The notes below the pieces were generated by a model. The model saw only the letters and a list, made by a program, of their open reading frames with translations, was not told the origin of the DNA and searched no databases. Made by a program: the position numbers and the translations under genes. Shown piece by piece: positions 1-6,131 of a stretch of 9,843 nucleotides of DNA. Position 1 is the stretch's first letter. Each line of letters begins with the position of its first letter. The stretch covers positions 1 through 9,843 of the forward strand of contig CAYSCH010000351.1 of the NCBI GenBank assembly GCA_964429355.1. The letters are read 5' to 3'. This stretch comes from JAAYAY01 sp964429355 (GTDB lineage: Bacteria; Planctomycetota; Planctomycetia; Pirellulales; Thermoguttaceae).

Positions 1-840
1 GTCAGGAACGACTTCCGAGAGGGCCTTGTCTTTGAGGGCTGCGACTGCCTCGGCTCGGGCTTGCTTGCCCACAGTCTGCTTGGCCGTTTTTAACGCTTCC
101 CAGTAGGCGTCCTTGAGCCGGTTGAAAAGTCCGCCGTCGTCGGGCGGAGTGAAATCTGCCTTCACCGGTTGGACTTTCTCGGTCATCTCGCGCTGCAACT
201 TGCACAGCTCGATTACATACTCATGGGCCTTGGCGATGGCCTGGGCCATCGTCTCTTCGGGCATTTCTCGAGAGAAACCCTCGATCATCAAGATCGCTTC
301 TTCCGAGCCGGAGATGATCAGGTCCAGATCGCTGGCTTCCAGATCGTCGTTGGTGGGGAAGGCAACAAACTGGCCGTCGATCATGCCGAGGCGAACCGAG
401 GCAATCGGGCCCTGAAAAGGAGCGGAGGAGAGGCCCAGGGCCATGGAGGCTCCGTTCATAGCCAATACGTCGCCGTCCGTTTGCCGGTCGCTCGCCAGCA
501 CGAAGGCCTGAATCTGGACCTCGTCACTGAACCCTTGGGGGAAGAGGGGCCGGATGGGTCGATCGATGAGCCGGGCCGTGAGCGTCTCTTTGAGAGTGGG
601 CCGACCTTCGCGTTTGAGGAATCCGCCGGGAAACTTCCCTGCGGCGGCGACCCGTTCACGATAGTCGCATGTGAGCGGGAAGAAGTCGATTCCGGCCCGT
701 GGGGGCCCGGTGACGACGGTTGCCAAGACGACTGTCTCGTCAAGACCGACGAGGCAACTTCCTGATGCTTGTTTTGCTAATTCACCGGTTTCAAACCAGA
801 ACGTCCTACCTGCAATTTGCTTTTCTACACGTACTTTCAA
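1..840 (-). CDS. pnp: Polynucleotide phosphorylase, N-terminal 280 residues (runs off left edge)
   Basis: PNPase degrades RNA 3' to 5' with phosphate, releasing nucleoside diphosphates, in the cytoplasm and often within a degradosome. The visible part is the first RNase PH-like domain (about residues 1-145) and the start of the helical linker (from about 240). Clear family signatures are GKFPGGFLKREGRPT (68-82) and RPIRPLFPQGF (94-104), plus FFPLTCDYRERVAAAGKF just before. The second RNase PH domain, KH and S1 domains lie outside the window. The start is TTG at 838-840: an in-frame TAG sits four codons upstream with no ATG or GTG between, the protein begins MKVRVEKQIAGRTFWFETGE as the family should, and a purine-rich AAGGTAGGAAAAGAAA precedes it. 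It follows rpsO by 207 bases in the same direction, the classical rpsO-pnp arrangement. Identity is certain; the start is very likely. Confidence 0.95.
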   Translation of the reverse strand, partial: MKVRVEKQIAGRTFWFETGELAKQASGSCLVGLDETVVLATVVTGPPRAGIDFFPLTCDYRERVAAAGKFPGGFLKREGRPTLKETLTARLIDRPIRPLFPQGFSDEVQIQAFVLASDRQTDGDVLAMNGASMALGLSSAPFQGPIASVRLGMIDGQFVAFPTNDDLEASDLDLIISGSEEAILMIEGFSREMPEETMAQAIAKAHEYVIELCKLQREMTEKVQPVKADFTPPDDGGLFNRLKDAYWEALKTAKQTVGKQARAEAVAALKDKALSEVVPD

Positions 841-841
841 T

Positions 842-855
842 TTCTTTTCCTACCT
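842..855 (-). promoter_or_regulatory. Ribosome binding site that fixes the TTG start of pnp
   Basis: Read on the minus strand, AAGGTAGG followed by AAAAGAAA leads directly into TTG. The AGG-type core lies a normal distance upstream. Together with the in-frame TAG just upstream, it leaves TTG as the only plausible initiator for pnp. Confidence 0.6.
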
Positions 856-1047
856 TAACCTACAGGGCGGGCCAGAGAAGAGCAGCAGAGGGGGCGCAGC
901 ACGATCCCGATGGCGTACGGAGAGAGAATCACGCACGCACGTGGTTGAGTTGCTCGGAGCGCAGAGTTGAGACTGCAGCATGCCTTTGCCGACATCGTGC
1001 CATGCGTCAGGCCGCCGAAACAAGCGAGAAGAAAACGGACTATTGCG

Positions 1048-1317
1048 TCATTTGCGGATATTGAGCCGGTGGATAATGTCGAGGTAACGCTGCGGATCAA
1101 TCTTCTTCAGATAGTCCAACAAACGCCGCCGGCGACTGACCAGCATCAAGAGACCACGTCGACCGGCAAAATCCTTCTTATGGCTTCGCAGGTGGTCGGT
1201 CAGCCCGTTGATCCGGCTGGTGAGAATGGCGATCTGGACCTCGGCCGAACCGGTGTCGCTGTCGCCTCGCTTGAACTGTTCGATCAGTTCCGTTTTCCGC
1301 TCTTTGGTAATAGTCAT
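1048..1317 (-). CDS. rpsO: 30S ribosomal protein S15
   Basis: S15 is a primary binder of 16S rRNA in the central domain of the small subunit and helps nucleate platform assembly. The 89-residue product has exactly the usual family length. It carries the conserved DTGS (residues 21-24), the HLRSHKKDF block (42-50) and the basic GRRGLLMLVSRRRRLLDYL segment (52-70) that contacts rRNA. The start is ATG at 1315-1317 and the stop is TGA. The Shine-Dalgarno is weak: only GAGAAG is visible, about a dozen bases upstream. pnp lies 207 bases downstream on the same strand, and no clear terminator is visible between them, so co-transcription is likely. S15 represses its own leader in several bacteria, and a hairpin in the leader here (1355-1368) is a candidate site. 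Confidence 0.98.
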   Translation of the reverse strand: MTITKERKTELIEQFKRGDSDTGSAEVQIAILTSRINGLTDHLRSHKKDFAGRRGLLMLVSRRRRLLDYLKKIDPQRYLDIIHRLNIRK

Positions 1318-1354
1318 CTGCTATCGTGTTCTTCTCGTACGGCCGGCCTCCGCC

Positions 1355-1368
1355 GCTTCTTTCGAAGC
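1355..1368 (-). promoter_or_regulatory. Hairpin with GAAA tetraloop in the rpsO leader
   Basis: The leader RNA reads GCUUC-GAAA-GAAGC, a perfect 5-base-pair stem closed by a GNRA tetraloop and extendable by one U-G wobble. It ends 37 bases before the rpsO start codon and is followed by the 8-base palindrome GGCCGGCC (1341-1348). S15 autoregulation through structured leaders is established in several bacterial groups, with structures that differ between groups. That this hairpin serves this role is inference. Confidence 0.35.
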
Positions 1369-1433
1369 ACGATCCTCCCACCGAGTCTTTCAATGGCCCT
1401 ACAAACTTGGTTTTAACAACTTACAAGATCGTC

Positions 1434-1461
1434 ATTGTAGCAGCCGAGGTTGATCCTGCAA
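1434..1461 (-). promoter_or_regulatory. Candidate sigma70-type promoter for rpsO-pnp
   Basis: On the minus strand TTGCAG (1456-1461) is followed after 16 bases by TACAAT (1434-1439). The -10 box matches TATAAT at five of six positions; the -35 box is weaker (three of six, keeping TTG). Transcription would begin near 1427 and give a leader of about 110 bases before the rpsO ATG. The local AT-richness just downstream (TTGTAAGTTGTTAAAACC) fits a promoter melting region in otherwise GC-rich DNA. This is pattern matching only. Confidence 0.5.
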
Positions 1462-1840
1462 CCGGGGTTCCCAGGATAAACCAGGAAATTTGAAAGTAGC
1501 GGACCAGGAAAATCCCCTCTAGTGGGCCGCGTCCAAATCGATTTCAAGGCGTAATCCAATAGGTATACGCCGGGTCAAGGCAGTCCGGCTATTCCGGCGA
1601 TGCCGGTTCGCAACTGGAGAATTGGAGAGAAAATGGGTCGATTCTGCCCGCGGCGAGGCAAAGCCCACGAATCCCGGCAATCCCGTCAGCCCCACTGAAG
1701 ATGGGTAAGCTCAGAAGGGGTTTCAGAACCGCGACAGCAGGGCGGGGCCGCCGATAAGTTGTACGAGAGGCAATGGAGTTCGATAGTCCGCCTTCAGCAG
1801 GAATCGGACCGATTTGGCTTTTCCGGGGGGAGTTTCAGCG

Positions 1841-4123
1841 TCAAAGCATATCCAAAGGATCGATATCGACGATCCACTGGATCTCATCCGGAGCCTTCAG
1901 ATCGGCGATTGCCTGGCGGATGCAGGCGCGGAGGCGGTCGGCGTCGGGGGCCTGGATCTGGATCTGGAAACGGTACTTGCCGCGGAGCTTGGCAAAAGGA
2001 GCGGCCGCGGGTCCGAGCACGCGGGCTTGGGCGTTCTCTGCATCGAGGGCCACAACGAGGCTCTGGCCGAGAGTCTGGGCGAATTGTTCGGTGCTCTTCT
2101 CCTGGGGCCCGCGGACGACGAAACGGGCCATGCTGGAGTAGGGAGGGTAGGAGAACATCTTACGGATCGGCAGTTCACCCTCGGCGAAGGCCTTGTAGTC
2201 GTGGCGAACGGCGGCCTGGATGGCAGGGTGATCGGGGTTGAAGGTCTGCACGAGGACCCGCCCCCCCTTGTCGCCACGGCCGGTACGGCCAGCCACCTGG
2301 GTGACGAGGTGAAAGGTTCGTTCGGCCGAGCGGAAATCGGGCAGATGGAGGGCCGTATCGGCATTGATCACGCCCACGAGGGTGACGTTGGGAAAATCCA
2401 GCCCCTTGGCGATCATCTGCGTGCCGAGCAGGATCTGTACGTCGCCCTGTTTGAAGAGGGCGAGGGCTCGTTCGTGGGCGCCACGGGATTGCATCGTGTC
2501 GGTGTCCATCCGCAGGCACTTCACGCCGGGGAATCGGGCCCGCACTTCCGCCTCGAGCCGCTGGGTGCCCAGGCCGCGATAGCTGATTCCCACAAACTTG
2601 CATGACGGGCACTCTTGGGGCGCCTTGATCTGGTAGTCGCAATAATGGCAGAGGGCAATCTCTTCGGTACGGTGATGGGTTAAGGCGATATCGCACTCAG
2701 GGCACTTGACCACCTCGCCGCACGAAGCGCACTGGATATGGGTCGAGAAGCCTCGCCGATTCAGGAGCAGGATCACCTGTCCGCCACTGCGGATCGCTTC
2801 TCCAATCGCCTGATGAAGATTGCGGTGGATGGCTCCCCGGCTCGTTTTCGAATGAATCTCACTGCGCAGGTCGATCGTCCCTACGGCCGGCATGGGGCGA
2901 TCCAGGACCCGCCGCGGCATGTCGATCAGTCGATACTCGCCCCGCTGGGCGCGATGCCAGCTTTCCAGCGACGGCGTGGCCGAGCCGAGCACGAGGGGCA
3001 CATTTTCCTGGGCCGCCCGGCGAATCGCCACGTCTCGGGCGTGGTATCGCGGGGCCGTCTCCTGCTTGAACGAGTTCTCGTGTTCCTCGTCGAGAACAAT
3101 CAGCCCGAGATTGGGAACGGGCGCAAACACGGCACTGCGGGCCCCGACCACAACCTGGATCTGCCCCTCGGCTATCCGTTGCCATTCCCAGTGGCGGTCG
3201 GCGTCGCTCAGATGGCTGTGGAGGACGGCCACGTGTTCGAACCGCCGGCGAAAACGGCGTACTGTTTGCGGGGTGAGGCTGATCTCCGGCACGAGGACGA
3301 TCGCCTGACGGCCAAAGCGGACCACTTCCTGGATGGCCTGAATGTAGACTTCCGTCTTGCCGCTGCCGGTGACACCGTGGATCAGCAGCGACTCGTGGCG
3401 CCGACTATTGAGTGCCTGGAGGATCGCGTCGAGCGCCTTCTGCTGATCGGGGTTGAGGGTGAACTGTTCCTGTCGCTGGACCACGGGTTCGGCGCGTCGG
3501 TTCTGCTGAACCCTTCCCCGCCGGGCGACGACGAGTCCCTTCTCGCGAAGGGATTGGATCGGTCCCTGAGTGCACTTGGCGAGGCGGGCCAGTTCCATCG
3601 GTGCGAGCGGTTCTTGGGCTGCTGCCAGGGCCTGCATGACGGCGGTTTGCTTGGGCGGCAGGCCGAGTTTCTGCCATGTGGCGGCCACTTCCGGGGCGAT
3701 GCTGAGGAGCGAGGTTTCGCGGGTGCCAGCCTGGCTGCGGACGCCCGAGGGGACCACCGTTTCGAGCACCTGCCCCAGATCGCAGAGGTAGTGATCGGCG
3801 ATCCACTGGGTCAGTTTGAGCATCGACGGAGAGAGGAGTGCCCGTCGGTCAACGAGCGAGCGGACCGGCTTCAGGCGGAACTTGCCGGGGGCCTTGGCCT
3901 CGACGCGGATACAGTAGGCTTCGACTGGCCGATTGGACCGCCCCAGGGGCACACGAACCCGGCAGCCCGGCTGGAGGGTTTCGGCCAGTTCCTCAGGCAC
4001 GAGGTAGTCGAACTCCCCCGAGACCCCCTCGGCAAACACGACCGTAGCGATGAGCCGTTCTTGCTGGTCGTCTGCTTCCCAGGGGGCCGGCTCCATGCCG
4101 AACAGGCTCTGTTGATGATCCAT
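1841..4123 (-). CDS. priA: Primosomal protein N' (PriA), replication-restart helicase
   Basis: PriA recognises stalled or collapsed forks and D-loops, unwinds the lagging arm 3' to 5', and starts reloading of the replicative helicase. The 760-residue product matches the family length of about 730-800. An N-terminal 3'-DNA-binding domain (about 24-120) and a winged-helix region precede the helicase core. The core has Walker A GVTGSGKTE (250-258), DEEH box (345-348), SATPS (381-385) and motif VI QVAGRTGR (609-616). Eight cysteines (465, 468, 474, 477, 492, 495, 505, 508) form the two zinc sites typical of PriA. The C-terminal domain extends to the stop TGA at 1841-1843. The start is the ATG at 4121-4123; no clear Shine-Dalgarno precedes it, so a nearby in-frame start (for example Met10) cannot be excluded. 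It is divergent from nadD and lies upstream of rpsO-pnp. No truncation or missing key residue is seen. Confidence 0.97.
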   Translation of the reverse strand: MDHQQSLFGMEPAPWEADDQQERLIATVVFAEGVSGEFDYLVPEELAETLQPGCRVRVPLGRSNRPVEAYCIRVEAKAPGKFRLKPVRSLVDRRALLSPSMLKLTQWIADHYLCDLGQVLETVVPSGVRSQAGTRETSLLSIAPEVAATWQKLGLPPKQTAVMQALAAAQEPLAPMELARLAKCTQGPIQSLREKGLVVARRGRVQQNRRAEPVVQRQEQFTLNPDQQKALDAILQALNSRRHESLLIHGVTGSGKTEVYIQAIQEVVRFGRQAIVLVPEISLTPQTVRRFRRRFEHVAVLHSHLSDADRHWEWQRIAEGQIQVVVGARSAVFAPVPNLGLIVLDEEHENSFKQETAPRYHARDVAIRRAAQENVPLVLGSATPSLESWHRAQRGEYRLIDMPRRVLDRPMPAVGTIDLRSEIHSKTSRGAIHRNLHQAIGEAIRSGGQVILLLNRRGFSTHIQCASCGEVVKCPECDIALTHHRTEEIALCHYCDYQIKAPQECPSCKFVGISYRGLGTQRLEAEVRARFPGVKCLRMDTDTMQSRGAHERALALFKQGDVQILLGTQMIAKGLDFPNVTLVGVINADTALHLPDFRSAERTFHLVTQVAGRTGRGDKGGRVLVQTFNPDHPAIQAAVRHDYKAFAEGELPIRKMFSYPPYSSMARFVVRGPQEKSTEQFAQTLGQSLVVALDAENAQARVLGPAAAPFAKLRGKYRFQIQIQAPDADRLRACIRQAIADLKAPDEIQWIVDIDPLDML

Positions 4124-4288
4124 TTTCGGGTTCAGGCAAGTGTCTGCTACTGGCTGACTTCAGCAGTCGGGCTGATGTTCCGGACTCCGCCAGCTCAACT
4201 CCTCTGGCGACCTGTCGCGGGTGCGGCTACCATTGAATGCAATATCCCACGTACCGTTTTCCCGTGCAACTGAGGGGACTTCGCCGCC

Positions 4289-4900
4289 ATGCGTGTCGGG
4301 CTTTTTGGAGGCACTTTTGACCCCATCCACTATGGGCACCTGCTGTTGGCCGACGTGGCCCGGGAGCAGTGCGATCTGGACGAGATCTGGTTCGTTCCTG
4401 CGGCCGTGCCGCCTCACAAGCAGGACGCCGATGTGGCTCCGGGCGAGGGGCGGGCGGAAATGATCGAACTGGCCGTTGCGGGAAATCCGGGAATGCTGGT
4501 GAGCCGGTTCGAATTGGAGCGAGGCGGTGTGAGCTACACGATCGACACGCTGCGCTATTTCCGGGGCGAGACGCCCGACGCCGAGCTATTCTTTCTTATG
4601 GGGGCCGACATGCTCCACGACCTGCCCAACTGGCGCGAGGTGGAAGAGGTGTGTCGCCTGGCGATTCCGATTGTCGCGGAACGGCCCGGCCATGGGCCGC
4701 TTGACTACCAGTGCCTGGCATCGATCGCATCGGCCGAGCGGATTGCGTTGTTTCGCGAGTTTCAGATCGAAATGCCGCAGATCGACCTGTCGAGCACGGA
4801 GATCCGCCAGCGAGTGGCCGAGGGGCGATCGATCCGATATCGCACTCCCCGGGCGGTCCAGAAGTATATCGAAACCCATGGGCTCTATGCTCCCGAGTGA
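4289..4900 (+). CDS. nadD: Nicotinate-nucleotide adenylyltransferase
   Basis: NadD joins nicotinate mononucleotide with ATP to give deamido-NAD and pyrophosphate, the penultimate step of NAD synthesis, in the cytoplasm. The 203-residue protein has the usual length and all the nucleotidyltransferase landmarks. These are GGTFDPIHYGH (7-17, containing the HxGH catalytic motif), FVPAAVPPHK (35-44), SYTIDTL (82-88), GAD (105-107) followed by NW (114-115), and the C-terminal SSTEIR (168-173) that binds ATP. The start ATG has GAGGGG 11 bases upstream. It is divergent from priA (165-base spacer) and is followed after 110 bases by the EEP-family gene on the same strand. In many bacteria nadD is followed by rsfS; that gene is not here. 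Confidence 0.97.
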   Translation: MRVGLFGGTFDPIHYGHLLLADVAREQCDLDEIWFVPAAVPPHKQDADVAPGEGRAEMIELAVAGNPGMLVSRFELERGGVSYTIDTLRYFRGETPDAELFFLMGADMLHDLPNWREVEEVCRLAIPIVAERPGHGPLDYQCLASIASAERIALFREFQIEMPQIDLSSTEIRQRVAEGRSIRYRTPRAVQKYIETHGLYAPE

Positions 4901-5010
4901 GCCGCGAGGTAAATTGGCGCGGATTCCTGTGGATTCCCGCGTTATACTTCAGTGTCTTCCTGCCTCGGGTGAGCAAGCACCCGACCTATCATCGCAACCC
5001 GCCCCGGCCT

Positions 5011-5979
5011 ATGCTGCAAACCTCCAGGAGTAGCACCTCAACGAAGCAGCAGGCCGAGCCGTCGCGTTTCCGGCGGTGGATCCGCAGGTTGGCCTGCGCT
5101 GCGGCAATCACCGTGGCGTTCGGAGCCGCCATTCAGGTGGCCGTCTCTTACTACGTTTGTGGGCCGAGCGTCTACGGTGCCGGGAGCGGCTCTCTGCATG
5201 CCTCCGAGCCGATTCGATCGGTCGCGACGGCAAATCAGCCGGTCGAATTGACCGTGATGACCCTGAATGCGGCTCACGGGCGAGCTGACGGGCATCACCA
5301 GGCCCTGCAGAAGAAGGAAAGCATCGTCGAGAACCTGGATGAGATCGCCGCCGCGGTGCGCGATTCGGCTCCCGACGTGGTTGCCTTGCAGGAGGCCGAC
5401 GGACCGTCGATCTGGAGCGGGCGGTTCGATCACGTGGCGCATCTGGCCGAGGCCGCCGGATACGAGCATTCCTACCGAGGCGAGCACGTGAGGGGGCTGA
5501 AGCTCTCTTACGGAACGGCTTTGCTCTCGCGGCATCCACTGGAAAACACTGCCTCGATCACCTTCCCGCCCAGCCCGCCTACACTTACCAAGGGATTTGT
5601 CGTAGGGGAGATATCGCTGCCGGGAGCGGGGCCGATCACCGTGGCCGGGGTTCACCTCGACTTCTCCCGCGAGTCAGTTCGCAAAGAGCAGGTCGAACGG
5701 CTTGCCGAGGAGCTTGCCGATCGTCCGCATCCGCTGATCGTCATGGGCGACTTCAACTGCGACTGGGACGACGAACCCACGCTGGCGGCCCTGGCCGAGA
5801 AACTGGATCTCAGGGCGTTCGAGCCCGACAGCACGACCACCACGTTTCCGAAGCTCGGCAAGCGGCTCGATTGGATTCTCGTCTCCGAGGGCGTCGAGTT
5901 CGTCGACTACCAGGTCGGCAAAAAGGGGCTGAGCGACCACCGGCCGGTGATCGCGAAGTTACGGGTCACGGCCCGGTAG
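5011..5979 (+). CDS. Membrane-anchored endonuclease/exonuclease/phosphatase (EEP) family protein
   Basis: This is a metal-dependent phosphoesterase of the DNase I-like fold; the substrate (nucleic acid, phospholipid or other phosphoester) cannot be told from sequence. With the ATG at 5011 it has 322 residues. A basic N-terminus (RFRRWIRR) is followed by one hydrophobic segment (about 27-49), which predicts a membrane anchor with the catalytic domain outside the cytoplasm. The catalytic set looks complete: Asn86 in MTLNAAHG, Glu128 in ALQEAD, His215 and Asp217 in GVHLDFSR, GDFN (246-249), Asp287 in RLDWIL, and SDH (308-310) in GLSDHRP. The start is uncertain. The frame is open back to 4711 inside nadD, but the upstream part is nadD shadow. 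ATG 5011 is the only ATG between nadD and the domain; GTG 4969 is the alternative, and neither has a good Shine-Dalgarno. A lone TATACT (4943-4948) could be a -10 box. It converges with the large glycosidase-like gene. Confidence 0.85.
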   Translation: MLQTSRSSTSTKQQAEPSRFRRWIRRLACAAAITVAFGAAIQVAVSYYVCGPSVYGAGSGSLHASEPIRSVATANQPVELTVMTLNAAHGRADGHHQALQKKESIVENLDEIAAAVRDSAPDVVALQEADGPSIWSGRFDHVAHLAEAAGYEHSYRGEHVRGLKLSYGTALLSRHPLENTASITFPPSPPTLTKGFVVGEISLPGAGPITVAGVHLDFSRESVRKEQVERLAEELADRPHPLIVMGDFNCDWDDEPTLAALAEKLDLRAFEPDSTTTTFPKLGKRLDWILVSEGVEFVDYQVGKKGLSDHRPVIAKLRVTAR

Positions 5980-6013
5980 GTTCCATATGGTACAGCTTGG
6001 ATCGAGTACGTTT

Positions 6014-6089
6014 GGCAAACGTTCCGTGTGTTTTGCCGATTCTCTACATGGTCACCCCGAAGACGCATTGGTGACACCCGGCAGGTGTC
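6014..6089. terminator. Cluster of inverted repeats between convergent genes, possible bidirectional terminator
   Basis: The 152 bases between the two convergent genes hold several stems. GGCAAA (6014-6019) pairs with TTTGCC (6032-6037), GTCACC (6051-6056) with GGTGAC (6070-6075), and GACACC (6073-6078) with GGTGTC (6084-6089, loop of five). The last two share bases and are mutually exclusive. No T-run follows on either strand, so this is not a textbook intrinsic terminator. Position between convergent 3' ends is the main support. Confidence 0.35.
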
Positions 6090-6131
6090 GCCCACTTTGG
6101 TCGGCTCGTTGCGGCGTCTACTCGATCGTCT

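Larger units (their letters stand above)
1318..1840. other. Gene-free region between priA and rpsO
   Basis: These 523 bases hold no convincing coding frame and no tRNA-like fold that I could find. The part near rpsO contains its leader, a GAAA-loop hairpin and a promoter-like pair. Further left of priA's end, two short inverted repeats are visible: CCGGC-GAT-GCCGG (1594-1606) and AATCGG-A-CCGATT (1802-1814, 26 bases past the priA stop). Neither is followed by a T-run on the minus strand, so no standard intrinsic terminator for priA can be claimed. The longest frames here lack any recognisable protein signature. Confidence 0.6.

Noticed and set aside
841..1047. Possible terminator or RNase III-type hairpin between rpsO and pnp
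   Set aside because: Only weak short pairings are visible (such as CACG/CGTG), with no long stem and no T-run.
1318..1840. tRNA or small RNA gene in the gene-free region
   Set aside because: A GGTTCG stretch at 1605 recalls a T-loop but has no matching stems or acceptor arms.
1814..2605. Open frame of 263 codons on the plus strand
   Set aside because: Antisense to the C-terminal part of priA; no protein signature.
2738..4273. Long open frame of 511 codons on the plus strand
   Set aside because: It lies opposite priA, whose domains and motifs are unmistakable. GC-rich coding DNA commonly leaves the antisense frame open, and the translation shows no family signature.
4124..4288. Promoters for priA and nadD in the divergent spacer
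   Set aside because: TACCAT and similar boxes occur, but no -35/-10 pair with good match and spacing could be found on either strand.
4711..5010. Upstream extension of the EEP gene to the ATG at 4711
   Set aside because: It would overlap about 190 bases of nadD in another frame, and the added residues have no hydrophobic or domain character that fits; the family domain begins much later.
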